Assembly (NCBI GenBank): GCA_030263275.1
Contig: SZOR01000024.1
Span: forward strand, 1 to 41,832
Reading direction: 5' to 3'
Source of the DNA: DSNY01 sp016861185
Lineage (GTDB): Bacteria > Pseudomonadota > Gammaproteobacteria > Burkholderiales > Burkholderiaceae_F
DNA: 41,832 bases
Part shown: piece by piece, positions 1-9,941 of the stretch
Position numbering within the stretch: the first letter of the stretch is position 1
Layout of the letters: every line of letters begins with the position of its first letter
The notes under the pieces: model-generated
What the model was told of the DNA's origin: nothing
What the model saw: the letters and a program-made list of their open reading frames with translations, nothing else
Database searches by the model: none
Position numbers and translations under genes: made by a program

Positions 1-458
1 TTCTCGCGCGCACGCGGCTGCGGCCGAACTTCCTGCGGCTGATGGCCGAGAACGCGCTGCAGCCGCGGCCGCCGCTCGCCAAATGGCGCGACTTCGCCAC
101 CGAGGCGGACGGCACGATCAATCTGAAACTGTACGGCGTGCGGCCGTTCGTCGACTGCGCGCGCATCGTTGCGCTCGCGCACGGGCTGCCGCCCACCGGC
201 ACGGCCGCGCGTTTCCGCGCGGCCGTGGGCGCTGGCGCCCTGCCCCGGCGCGATGCCGAGGCCACGGTCGCCGCGTTCTTCTTCATCCAGCAGGTGCGGC
301 TGCGCCACCAGGCGGCGCTGGACAACCTGACCGAGGAGAACGCCAACCGCATCGACCCGAACCGCCTGAACGAGCTGGACCGCCGCACGCTGAAGGAGGC
401 GTTCCGGCTGGAACGCGACATGCAGTCGCGCCTGGCGCTGGACTATCAGCTTCGTTGA
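1..458 (+). CDS. DUF294-type nucleotidyltransferase-like protein, C-terminal part (5' end outside window)
   Basis: The frame is open from base 3 and runs to a TGA at 456-458; the start lies upstream of the window, and the ATG at 42 is internal. The visible 151 residues look like the helical DUF294 C-terminal domain: an N-F-L-R-L-M-A-E-N segment, a PPL..W.DF segment, then 'LKLYGVRPFVDCARIVALAHG' split over a conserved Pro-Val/Phe-Asp-Ala/Cys-Ala-Arg motif, and near the end 'IDPNRLNELDRRTLKEAFR'. In this family the domain follows a cyclic-nucleotide-binding or CBS region and a GlnD-like nucleotidyltransferase domain; those parts are not in view. The biochemical role of the family is poorly known. 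It converges on the SPFH gene with about 60 bases between the stops. Confidence 0.75.
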   Translation, partial: LARTRLRPNFLRLMAENALQPRPPLAKWRDFATEADGTINLKLYGVRPFVDCARIVALAHGLPPTGTAARFRAAVGAGALPRRDAEATVAAFFFIQQVRLRHQAALDNLTEENANRIDPNRLNELDRRTLKEAFRLERDMQSRLALDYQLR

Positions 459-522
459 CCCTGATCCGTTGACCGCGTCCCGCCGGGCGTCACGGACCCA
501 GGCGAACGGACAACCGGATCAG
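454..522. repeat. Heptad-repeat inverted element A between convergent genes
   Basis: The gap between two convergent stop codons holds period-7 sequence on both sides. On the left, GTTGACC (454-460), CTGATCC (461-467) and GTTGACC (468-474) follow one another. On the right, AACGGAC (505-511) and AACCGGA (512-518) run in the opposite orientation; the reverse complement of 507-522 reads CTGATCCGGTTGTCCG, matching CTGATCCGTTGACCG at 461-475 with one inserted base and one mismatch. The arms could pair in RNA from either strand as a stem of about 15 bp with a loop of about 30 bases. There is no T-run, so it is not a classical terminator, though it could end transcription from both sides. It resembles elements at 36974-37071 and 39134-39288. 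Confidence 0.6.
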
Positions 523-1454
523 CCGCGGCTCTTCACGATCGCCATCGCCGAACCGATCAGCGTGCTCAGGTCGGCCAGGTTCGCGGGCACGATCAGCGTG
601 TTGTTGGTTTTCGCCAGCCCGGCGAACGCTTCGACGTACTTCTCCGCCACCTTCAGATTCACGGCTTCCATGCCGCCGGGCGCACCGATAGCCGAGGCGA
701 CCTTGCGGATCGCCTCGGCGGTCGCCTCCGCGATCGCCAGCACGGCGGCAGCCTCGCCCTGCGCGTTGTTGATGGCGGCCTGCTTGTCGCCTTCGGACTT
801 GGCGATCGCCGCCTCCTTCTGGCCGGTGGCGATGTTGATCTGCTCCTGCTTGCGCCCTTCGGAGCTGGCGATCAGCGCGCGCTTTTCGCGTTCGGCGGTG
901 ATCTGCGCCTGCATCGCGCGCAGGATCTCCGCCGGCGGCGTCAGGTCCTTGATCTCGTAGCGCAGCACCTTGACGCCCCAGTTCATCGCTGCCTCGTCGA
1001 TCGCCGAGACGACGCTGTGGTTGATGAACTCGCGTTCCTCGAAGGTCTTGTCCAGCTCGAGCCGGCCGATCACCGAGCGCAGCGTCGTCTGCGCGAGCTG
1101 CGTGATCGCGACGATGTAGTTGCTCGAGCCGTAGCTCGCGCGCTGCGGGTCGGTGACCTGGAAGAACAGCACGCCGTCGACCGCGAGCTGCGTGTTGTCG
1201 CGCGTGATGCAGACCTGGCTCGGCGTGTCGAGGGGCACCTCCTTCAGGCTGTGCTTGTAGGCGACGCGGTCGATGAAAGGAATGACGATGTTCAGCCCGG
1301 GCGACAGCGTCGCGTGATACTTGCCTAGCCGTTCGACGACCCACGCGTGCTGCTGCGGCACGATGCGCACCGCCTTGACGACGAAGGTGATCGCCACCGC
1401 GAGCACGACCAGCGCGACGATCGTGACGCCGTCGGGCAGGAACGGACCGAACAT
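519..1454 (-). CDS. SPFH-domain (stomatin/paraslipin, QmcA-like) membrane protein
   Basis: 311 residues, the usual size for the QmcA/paraslipin branch of the SPFH family. A single N-terminal membrane segment (about residues 10-26) is followed by the prohibitin-type fold: 'VPQQHAWVVERLGKY' (32-46), 'SPGLNIVIPFIDRV', 'VDGVLFFQVTDP', 'LRSVIGRLELDKTFEER'. After that comes an alanine/glutamate-rich coiled coil with 'EILRAMQAQITAEREKRA'. These proteins oligomerise in membrane microdomains and may work with NfeD partners on membrane proteases or fluidity; the precise role is not established. The ATG at 1454 has a good AAGGAG site six bases ahead. The gene lies 35 bases after the NfeD gene, the usual pairing for this family, and both follow ppsA. 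Confidence 0.9.
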   Translation of the reverse strand: MFGPFLPDGVTIVALVVLAVAITFVVKAVRIVPQQHAWVVERLGKYHATLSPGLNIVIPFIDRVAYKHSLKEVPLDTPSQVCITRDNTQLAVDGVLFFQVTDPQRASYGSSNYIVAITQLAQTTLRSVIGRLELDKTFEEREFINHSVVSAIDEAAMNWGVKVLRYEIKDLTPPAEILRAMQAQITAEREKRALIASSEGRKQEQINIATGQKEAAIAKSEGDKQAAINNAQGEAAAVLAIAEATAEAIRKVASAIGAPGGMEAVNLKVAEKYVEAFAGLAKTNNTLIVPANLADLSTLIGSAMAIVKSRG

Positions 1455-1489
1455 TCGCTTCTCCTTGTTGTTTCGAAAGGCGGCCGCGT

Positions 1490-1921
1490 TCAGTGCGCAC
1501 GGCGCGCGGCGACGATCAGCCGGTTGGCGTGGATTTCCCGAATCACGAACTCGCCCGGCGCCGCCTCCTCGCCGGCGGCGAGTTCGACATCCCACAGCGC
1601 GCCGCGATAGCTCGTTCGCGCAGTACGCCCGGGCGACCACTGGTCGACGCGGACGAACTGCCCCACGTCCATGTTCTGCACGCTGTCGGCGGCGTCCTTG
1701 CGGGCGAGCCGGCCGATGCGCGAACGCCGCAGCCAGAGCGAGCCGCCGAAGCCGATCGCCGCCGCGACCACGAACTGGATAGCGAGCCCGGCACCGAGCA
1801 GGTGAGCCACGCCCGCGCTCGCCAGCGCGAGCGCGATCACCAGCAGGTAGAAGGTTCCGGTGACCAGCTCGGTGATCAGCAGACCGAAGGCCAGCACGAA
1901 CCACCAGACGTAGCCGCTCAT
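1490..1921 (-). CDS. NfeD-family membrane protein (short form), partner of the SPFH protein
   Basis: 143 residues from the ATG at 1921. The N-terminal half is hydrophobic with two to three membrane segments ('YVWWFVLAFGLLITELV', 'FYLLVIALALASAGVAHLL', 'IQFVVAAAIGFGGSLWL'). The C-terminal half ('GQFVRVDQWSPGRTARTSYR' to 'VIREIHANRLIVA') fits the small OB-fold of NfeD proteins, with the typical R/Y-RG-W-V pattern. It lacks the N-terminal serine-protease domain of long NfeD forms. An ATG at 1942 overlaps the ppsA stop by the ATGA pattern, but GGAGG five bases ahead of 1921 favours the later start. With the following SPFH gene it forms the common nfeD/SPFH pair, here placed behind ppsA. Confidence 0.88.
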   Translation of the reverse strand: MSGYVWWFVLAFGLLITELVTGTFYLLVIALALASAGVAHLLGAGLAIQFVVAAAIGFGGSLWLRRSRIGRLARKDAADSVQNMDVGQFVRVDQWSPGRTARTSYRGALWDVELAAGEEAAPGEFVIREIHANRLIVAARRAH

Positions 1922-1938
1922 CCCGACCTCCGTCGACG

Positions 1939-4314
<2,376 letters not shown>

Positions 4315-4367
4315 CGCCTCTCCCCGGGGCGCAGCGGCGTCGCAGTGAAGCGCCGATGCGCTGTGAC

Positions 4368-4385
4368 AGAATCGCGCGGATTCTA
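4368..4385. promoter_or_regulatory. Perfect palindrome and -10-like box between ppsA and ppsR
   Basis: In the 94-base divergent region, AGAATC (4368-4373) and GATTCT (4379-4384) form a perfect 6-5-6 inverted repeat. On the minus strand TAGAAT (4385-4380) matches the -10 consensus in five of six bases and would give ppsA a leader of roughly 60 bases. The palindrome overlaps it, as expected of an operator. On the plus strand GTGACA (4363-4368) resembles a -35, but no good -10 follows at the right distance. The regulator is unknown. Confidence 0.45.
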
Positions 4386-4408
4386 CCGATTCGTTCCTCT
4401 CGCCCTTC

Positions 4409-5251
4409 ATGCCCGATCGCCACGCCGGACCGCACGAACGCACCGTTCTTTTCGTTTCCGACGGCACCGGCATCACCGCCGAGACGCTCGGCCACAGCGT
4501 GATGACGCAATTCGAGTCGCTCAACTACCGCCAGATGCGACTGCCCTTCGTCAATACGCCGGAAAAAGCGCGCGAGGCCGCCGCGCGCGTCAAAGAGATC
4601 GGGCAGCGCGACGGCAAGCGGCCGATCGTCTTCTCCACGCTCGTCGATCCCGCGTGCAACGCGGAGCTGCGGCAGGCCGATGCGCTGATCCTCGACCTGT
4701 TCCAGTCCTTCGTCGAACCGCTCGAGCAGGAACTCGGCATCAAGTCCACGCATACGGTCGGGCGCTCGCACAACATCTCGGATTCGGAGAGCTACAAGCA
4801 CCGCATCGAAGCGATCAACTTCGCGCTCGCGCACGACGACGGCCAGTCCGCCAAGGGGCTCGCGGCCGCGGACGTGATCCTGGTCGGCGTCTCGCGCAGC
4901 GGCAAGACGCCGACGAGCCTGTACCTGGCGATGCAGTACGGCGTGAAAGCCGCGAACTACCCGCTGATCCCGGAGGACTTCGAGCGCGACGAACTGCCGT
5001 CGGCGCTGCCGCGGCACCGGCACAAGCTCTTCGGCCTGTCGATCGCACCCGAGCGGCTCGCCGAGGTGCGCCACGAGAGACGGCCGAACAGCCGCTACGC
5101 CTCGCTCGAGAACTGCCGCTACGAAGTCGCCGCGGCCGAGCGGCTGATGCGTCGCGAAGGCATCCGCTGGCTGTCGTCGACGACCAAGTCGATCGAGGAG
5201 ATCGCCGCGACGATCATGCACGAGATCCGCCTGGAGCGGCGCTCGTTTTAG
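4409..5251 (+). CDS. ppsR: PEP synthase regulatory protein (PpsA kinase/pyrophosphorylase)
   Basis: 280 residues, typical for the DUF299 family. In E. coli the protein phosphorylates PpsA on a threonine using ADP and removes that phosphate with inorganic phosphate. Visible hallmarks are 'VLFVSDGTGITAETLGHSV' (13-31), 'HTVGRSHNISDSESYKHRI' (115-133), and the P-loop-like 'GVSRSGKTPTSLYLA' (160-174). The C terminus has 'STTKSIEEIAATI', also conserved. The ATG at 4409 is the first in frame; the bases before it form no strong ribosome site. The gene diverges from ppsA, which keeps both target residues (Thr419 and His421). Its stop is only six bases from the stop of the convergent cfa-like gene. 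Confidence 0.96.
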   Translation: MPDRHAGPHERTVLFVSDGTGITAETLGHSVMTQFESLNYRQMRLPFVNTPEKAREAAARVKEIGQRDGKRPIVFSTLVDPACNAELRQADALILDLFQSFVEPLEQELGIKSTHTVGRSHNISDSESYKHRIEAINFALAHDDGQSAKGLAAADVILVGVSRSGKTPTSLYLAMQYGVKAANYPLIPEDFERDELPSALPRHRHKLFGLSIAPERLAEVRHERRPNSRYASLENCRYEVAAAERLMRREGIRWLSSTTKSIEEIAATIMHEIRLERRSF

Positions 5252-5257
5252 GTCTGT

Positions 5258-6520
5258 TCAGCGGTACATCCAGGCGCGCGTCAGCGGCAACTCGGTCAGC
5301 CCCGGGGCTTCCTGCCGGCTGGCAAGCACCTGGTAGATGTTCATCCAGCCCTGCGCGAAGCCATACGAGCAGCCGGCGAGATACGCACGCCAGACGCGCA
5401 GCGTCTTCTCGCTGACCAGCTTGCGCGCCGCCTCGATCTGCGCCTCGAGCCGGCGCGACCAGTGCGCGAGCGTCTTCGCGTAGTGCGGCCGCAGGCTCTC
5501 GACGTCGTACACCTCGAAGTTCTGCGCGGACATCTCGCGCACGACCAGGTGCAGGTGGGGCAGTTCGCCGTTCGGGAACACGTACTTGTCGATGAACTCG
5601 CTCGCGCCCGAGCCGACCGGCCGGTTGTCGACGTCGGCCGACGTGATGCCGTGGTTCAGGAACAGCCCGCGGTCGCGCAGCAGACGCCGCACGGTGCCGA
5701 AGTAGGTCGGCAGGTTGCGCAGGCCGACGTGTTCGAACATGCCGATGCTCGACACCTTGTCGAAGGCGCCGTCGCCGAAACGCGCCGGCGCTTCGCGGTA
5801 GTCGAGCAGCAGCGCCTCGACGCGATCCTCGAGCCCGGCCGCCGCGATCTGCTCGCGCGCGCGCGCGTGCTGGTTGTCGGACAACGTGATGCCCACGGCG
5901 CGCACGCCGTAATGGCGCGCGGCGTGCAGGATCAGCCCGCCCCAGCCGCAGCCGATGTCGAGCAGGCGTTCGCCCGCCTGCAGGCGCAGCTTGCGGCAGA
6001 TGTGGTCGAGCTTGGCGACCTGCGCGGCTTCGATCGTCTCTTCGCCGGTCGGGAAGTACGCGCACGAGTAGACCATGCGCTCGTCGAGCCACAGGCGGTA
6101 GAACTCGTTGCCGACGTCGTAGTGATGCTTGATGTCGGCGCGGTCCTGCTTCGGCGAGTGCCGCGCGAATGCGGCCGCGACGCGCGCCGTGACCGGCGCG
6201 CCACCGGCCGCGGCAAGCCGCTCGGCGATCGCGATGATATCCATGATGTCGCCGTCGACGTCGATGCGCCCCTCGACGAAGGCTTCGCCGAGCGTGGCGA
6301 GCGTCGGATGCGCCAGCGCCGGCAGTACGTCCGGATCGCGGACCGTCATCACGACGCGCGGTTGCAGGCCGAAGCTCAGGCGCGAGCCGTCGGGAAGCAC
6401 CAGCTCGAGCGGCTGGCCGCCGCTCGCGCGGATCGTGTCGGCGAGTCGCTCCAGGCCCTGCCCGACCGCCTTGCCGACGACCTTGCGGGTCGCCCGCGCC
6501 AGCAAACCGTCATCCCACAT
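5258..6520 (-). CDS. cfa: Cyclopropane-fatty-acid-phospholipid synthase family methyltransferase
   Basis: 420 residues from the second of two adjacent ATGs (6520); GGAGG lies five bases ahead of it, only two ahead of the one at 6523. The family transfers the SAM methyl group to a double bond in phospholipid acyl chains. The SAM fold shows 'LLDIGCGWGGLILHAARHYG'. Family-specific parts are 'IKHHYDVGNEFYRLWLD', 'MVYSCAYF' with the conserved Cys, 'AQVAKLDHICRKL', 'SSIGMFEHVG' with Glu and His, 'NHGIT', and 'FIDKYVFPNGELPH'. The N-terminal ~110 residues match the lipid-binding domain of Cfa proteins. It is the last gene of the long minus-strand run, 67 bases after the methyltransferase gene. Another methyl-transfer outcome on the same substrates is possible. 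Confidence 0.85.
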   Translation of the reverse strand: MWDDGLLARATRKVVGKAVGQGLERLADTIRASGGQPLELVLPDGSRLSFGLQPRVVMTVRDPDVLPALAHPTLATLGEAFVEGRIDVDGDIMDIIAIAERLAAAGGAPVTARVAAAFARHSPKQDRADIKHHYDVGNEFYRLWLDERMVYSCAYFPTGEETIEAAQVAKLDHICRKLRLQAGERLLDIGCGWGGLILHAARHYGVRAVGITLSDNQHARAREQIAAAGLEDRVEALLLDYREAPARFGDGAFDKVSSIGMFEHVGLRNLPTYFGTVRRLLRDRGLFLNHGITSADVDNRPVGSGASEFIDKYVFPNGELPHLHLVVREMSAQNFEVYDVESLRPHYAKTLAHWSRRLEAQIEAARKLVSEKTLRVWRAYLAGCSYGFAQGWMNIYQVLASRQEAPGLTELPLTRAWMYR

Positions 6521-6542
6521 CATCGCCTCCGTCGGACCGCGA

Positions 6543-6567
6543 CGGCGCATTTTTGCCGAATGCGCCG
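6543..6567 (-). promoter_or_regulatory. Hairpin in the leader of the cfa-like gene
   Basis: CGGCGCAT (6543-6550) and ATGCGCCG (6560-6567) are perfect inverted arms of eight bases around a nine-base loop. On the minus strand the hairpin lies after the stop of the SPOUT methyltransferase gene (6588) and ends 23 bases before the cfa start. No U-run follows it in the transcript, so it is not a standard terminator. It may stabilise the upstream message, influence cfa translation, or be a protein-binding site. Confidence 0.4.
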
Positions 6568-6587
6568 ACATCGCCAAGAGGGCGCGC

Positions 6588-7385
6588 CTACCGCACGTTG
6601 GCGTTCAACAGTCGCCGGCGGCGCTCGAACAGGCACACCGCCGCGGCCGAAACCACGTTCAGCGATTCGACCGCGGGTTCCATCGGGATCATCACGTACG
6701 AGTCGCACGCCGCGCGCGCACCGGCCGACAGCCCGCGGCCCTCGGCGCCGAAGAGCCAGCCGATCGGTGCGGCCGGCAGCGCCGTCTCCCAGAGCGATGT
6801 CGCCGCGTGCGCGTCGGCGCCGAACCACGGCCCGGGTGAGGCGCGTTTGAGATCCGCGGGATCGGCGATGTCATGCAGCACGAGGCCGAAGTGCGCGCCC
6901 TGCCCCGCGCGCACGACCTTCGGGGCCCACAGCGCGGCCGTGCCCGGACCGGCGAGCACGTGCCGCACGCCGGCTGCGGCCGCGACGCGCAGCAGCGCGC
7001 CGACGTTGCCCGGATCCTGCACGCCGTCCAGATACAGCGCGTCGGCGCCGAGATCGCGCGGCTCCGGGCCGTGCGCGACGCCGATGACCGCGATCAGTCC
7101 GGCACCGCGTTCGACCGGCGACAGCCGGTCGAACAACGCCGCGCTCAGCTCGTAGCAGTCGACGCCGTCGCTCGCGAGTTGCGCCTGCAGCCTCTCGACC
7201 GCGTCGGCCTGCGCGCCGCGCCGGACGAGCAGCGCTTCGATCGGATGCGCCGCCGCGTGCGCAGCTTCGATCACGTGGATGCCTTCGGCGAGTGTCCGCC
7301 CGGCGAGCCGGATCTGGCGCGGCGATTCGACCAGCCGCAGCCACGCGCGGAAGCGCGAATTCGCCTCGGACGCGATGCTCTTCAT
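6588..7385 (-). CDS. TrmH/SpoU-family (SPOUT) RNA 2'-O-methyltransferase
   Basis: 265 residues. The three SpoU motifs are present: motif 1 'DGVQDPGNVGALLRVAAAAG' (120-139), motif 2 'FGAEGRGLS' (212-220), and motif 3 'IPMEPAVESLNVVSAAAV' (233-250), which together build the knotted SAM site. The N-terminal ~100 residues ('RFRAWLRLVES...AEGIHVIEAA') form the substrate-binding domain typical of rRNA-type enzymes related to RlmB. The exact nucleotide methylated cannot be told from sequence. The ATG at 7385 overlaps the rnhB stop by four bases (ATGA), so its translation is probably coupled to rnhB. Confidence 0.9.
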   Translation of the reverse strand: MKSIASEANSRFRAWLRLVESPRQIRLAGRTLAEGIHVIEAAHAAAHPIEALLVRRGAQADAVERLQAQLASDGVDCYELSAALFDRLSPVERGAGLIAVIGVAHGPEPRDLGADALYLDGVQDPGNVGALLRVAAAAGVRHVLAGPGTAALWAPKVVRAGQGAHFGLVLHDIADPADLKRASPGPWFGADAHAATSLWETALPAAPIGWLFGAEGRGLSAGARAACDSYVMIPMEPAVESLNVVSAAAVCLFERRRRLLNANVR

Positions 7386-8008
7386 GCGTCCGCACCCAGC
7401 AGCGCCCGCACCGGGGCGAAGGAGCGCCGGTGCACGCTGCTCGGTCCGAGCTCTCGCAGGCGCCGCAGATGCTCCGGCGTCGGGTAGCCGAAGTGTTCGG
7501 CAAAGCCGTAGCCGGGGTGCAGCGCGTCGAGCGAGCGCATCAGCGCGTCGCGATGCACCTTCGCGAGGATCGACGCCGCCGAAATCGCGGGCTCGGTCGA
7601 GTCGCCGCCGACGATCGCGCGCGCGGGGATCGCCAGCCGCGGCAACTGGTTGCCGTCGACGAGCGCGTAGCTCGCCGGCGGATCGAGCGCCTCGATCGCG
7701 CGCCGCATCGCGAGCAGGCTCGCCCGCAGGATGTTCAGCGCGTCGATTTCCTCGACGTTTGCCAACCCGATCGCGCACGCGATCGCGCGCGCGCGGATCC
7801 TCGGCGCGAGCGCCTCGCGCTGCGCGACGGAGAGCTTCTTCGAGTCGCGCAGCCCGTCGATCGTCGCGTTCGCGTCGAGGATCACCGCCGCCGCGACCAC
7901 GGGGCCGGCGAGGGGTCCGCGCCCCGCTTCGTCGGCGCCGCACACTCGATGCGCTGCGCGCGCCGGCGCCTCGAACAGATCGGTGCTCGTAGCGCTTCTC
8001 CGTCTCAT
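7382..8008 (-). CDS. rnhB: Ribonuclease HII
   Basis: 208 residues. It removes ribonucleotides embedded in DNA and RNA from RNA/DNA hybrids. The family motif 'GADEAGRGPLAGPVVAAAV' (24-42) gives the metal ligands Asp26 and Glu27; Asp118 ('ALVDGNQLP') and Asp136 ('VGGDSTEPAISAASILAKVHRD') complete the acidic active site. 'DSKKLS' (55-60) is also diagnostic. The ~20 residues before the motif are longer than in the shortest family members. ATG 8008 overlaps the lpxB stop by four bases. The lpxB-rnhB adjacency is widespread in Gram-negative bacteria. Confidence 0.96.
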   Translation of the reverse strand: MRRRSATSTDLFEAPARAAHRVCGADEAGRGPLAGPVVAAAVILDANATIDGLRDSKKLSVAQREALAPRIRARAIACAIGLANVEEIDALNILRASLLAMRRAIEALDPPASYALVDGNQLPRLAIPARAIVGGDSTEPAISAASILAKVHRDALMRSLDALHPGYGFAEHFGYPTPEHLRRLRELGPSSVHRRSFAPVRALLGADA

Positions 8009-9147
8009 CGTCGTGCCGTCGCCAGAATTGCTTCGGCCGCGAGCGCCGGCGTGTCGCGGCGCAGGCTTTCGTGCATCACTGCGAAGCGTTCGCGCAACTG
8101 CGCGCAGCGCGCGGTGTCGTCGAGCTGGCGCAGCAGCGTCTCGGCAATGGCCTGCGGGGTCGCGTCGTTCTGCAGCAATTCGGGCACCAGCGATTCGTTG
8201 GCGAGGATGTTCGGCAATCCGACCCACGGCAGGTAGCCCATCCGCCGCATGATCCACCAGGACAGCCGCGGCATGCGATAGACAATCACCATCGGCTTCT
8301 TGTACAGGGCGACTTCCAGCGTGGCCGTGCCGCTCGCCACCAGCACGCCGTCGGCGGCTTCGAGGCAGTCGTGCGAGCGGCCGTCGACCAGCGTCGTCTT
8401 CGGCACCGCGTCGGGAGCGGCCGCCAGCAACGCCTCGAGCCGCTCGCGCAGGTAGGCGTTCGCCGCGGGCACGACGAAGCGCGCGCGCGGATGCCCCCGG
8501 GCGATCTGCACGAACGCGCCGAAGAACGCCGGCGCGATGTGCTCGACCTCGGCGCGGCGACTGCCGGGCAGTGCGGCGACCAGCGGATCGCCGTCGATGC
8601 CGATGCGCGCGCGCGCGGCGCGCGCATCGGCCGCGAGCGGAATCTGGCTCGCGAGCGGATGGCCCACATAGGTCGCCGCGACGCCCGCGCGGTCGTAGAT
8701 CGACTGCTCGAACGGAAAGATCAGCAGCACCCGGTCGGCCGCGCGGCGGATCGTCTCGATGCGGCCGCGGCGCCAGGCCCAGATCGACGGGCCGACGTAG
8801 TGCACGGTCGGCACACCGGCTCCGCGCAGCTGCGTTTCGAGCCGCAGATTGAAGTCGGGCGCGTCGACGCCGACGAACGCGCGCGGCCGCTCGCGCAACA
8901 CGCGCTCCCGCAGCAGAGCGCGCAGCCTGAGCAGGCGCGGCAGCTCGCTGATCACCTCCGCATAGCCGCGCACCGACAACTCGCGCACATGCCACCAAGC
9001 TTCGCAGCCCTGCGCGATCATGCGCTCGCCGGCGATGCCGGCGAAACGCGCCTGCGGATCGCGCGCGCGCAGCGCGCCCAGAACCGGAGCCGCGAGCAGG
9101 TCGCCGGATGCCTCGCCGGCAACGAAGGCGAACAGTCCGTCCGCCAT
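8005..9147 (-). CDS. lpxB: Lipid-A-disaccharide synthase
   Basis: 380 residues, normal length. LpxB is a GT19 glycosyltransferase that joins UDP-2,3-diacylglucosamine and lipid X into the lipid A disaccharide at the inner membrane. The start 'FAFVAGEASGDLLAAPVLGA' carries the GEASGD signature. Further family segments are 'VGVDAPDFNLRLE', 'YVGPSIWAWRRGRI', 'FPFEQSIYDRAGV', 'YVGHPLA', 'LPGSRRAEV', 'VASGTATLEVAL' and 'GLPNILANESLVPELLQ'. The ATG at 9147 is five bases after the lpxA stop; the ribosome site is weak (GAAAG), consistent with coupling to lpxA. Confidence 0.97.
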   Translation of the reverse strand: MADGLFAFVAGEASGDLLAAPVLGALRARDPQARFAGIAGERMIAQGCEAWWHVRELSVRGYAEVISELPRLLRLRALLRERVLRERPRAFVGVDAPDFNLRLETQLRGAGVPTVHYVGPSIWAWRRGRIETIRRAADRVLLIFPFEQSIYDRAGVAATYVGHPLASQIPLAADARAARARIGIDGDPLVAALPGSRRAEVEHIAPAFFGAFVQIARGHPRARFVVPAANAYLRERLEALLAAAPDAVPKTTLVDGRSHDCLEAADGVLVASGTATLEVALYKKPMVIVYRMPRLSWWIMRRMGYLPWVGLPNILANESLVPELLQNDATPQAIAETLLRQLDDTARCAQLRERFAVMHESLRRDTPALAAEAILATARR

Positions 9148-9152
9148 CGCTT

Positions 9153-9941
9153 TCAGCGGACGATGCCGCGGCTGGAGTCCTGCACGAACGCGCGCAGCGC
9201 GTGCAGATGCGCGGCCGCACCGGGCGCTGCGCCTGCAAGCGCGTCGATTGCAGCACACGCTTCGGCGACCGTCCGTCCTTCCTTGTAGATCGCCTTGTAC
9301 GCGCGCCGCAGCGCGCCGATCGCCTCCGCGCCGAAACCGCGGCGCTTGAGCCCTTCGACGTTGATCCCGTGCGGCGCGGCCGGGTTGCCGTTGCAGATCA
9401 CGAACGGCGGCAGGTCCTGTAGCAGCGTCGTGCCCGCGCCGGTCATCGCGTGCGCGCCGATCCGCACGAACTGGTGTACGCCGGTCAGTCCGCCGAGGAT
9501 CGCCCAGTCGCCGACGTGCACGTGTCCGGCGAGCTGGACGCCGTTGGCGAAGATCGTGTGATCGCCGATGAGGCAGTCGTGCGCGACGTGCACGTAGGCC
9601 ATGATCCAGTTGTCGGAGCCGACGCGCGTCACGCCCGCGTCCTGCACGGTGCCGGTGTTCAGCGTGCAGTACTCGCGGATCGTGTTGCCGTCGCCGATCT
9701 CCAGCCCGGTGGCCTCGCCCGCGTACTTCTTGTCCTGCGGGATACCGCCGATCGCGCAGAACGGAAAGATCCGGTTGTCGCGCCCGATGCGCGTGCGGCC
9801 GTCGATCACCGCGTGCGCGCCGATCGAAGTGCCCGCGCCGATCTGCACGTTCGGTCCGATCACCGCGAAGGGCCCGACGTCGACGTCGGCCGCCAGCTCC
9901 GCCTTCGGATCGACGATGGCGGAAGGATGGATCCGCGCCAT
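9153..9941 (-). CDS. lpxA: UDP-N-acetylglucosamine O-acyltransferase
   Basis: 262 residues, the same length as E. coli LpxA. It transfers a 3-hydroxyacyl chain from ACP to O-3 of UDP-GlcNAc, the first step of lipid A synthesis. The left-handed beta helix is visible as hexapeptide repeats through about residue 185, followed by a helical C terminus ('NVEGLKRRGF...'). The catalytic base aligns with His121 in 'VHVAHDC' (E. coli His125). The acyl-chain ruler position, Gly173 in E. coli, aligns with Ala169 here in 'GAHAMTGAGTTLLQDLPP', so chains shorter than C14 are possible. The ATG shares one base with the fabZ stop (TGATG). Confidence 0.97.
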   Translation of the reverse strand: MARIHPSAIVDPKAELAADVDVGPFAVIGPNVQIGAGTSIGAHAVIDGRTRIGRDNRIFPFCAIGGIPQDKKYAGEATGLEIGDGNTIREYCTLNTGTVQDAGVTRVGSDNWIMAYVHVAHDCLIGDHTIFANGVQLAGHVHVGDWAILGGLTGVHQFVRIGAHAMTGAGTTLLQDLPPFVICNGNPAAPHGINVEGLKRRGFGAEAIGALRRAYKAIYKEGRTVAEACAAIDALAGAAPGAAAHLHALRAFVQDSSRGIVR

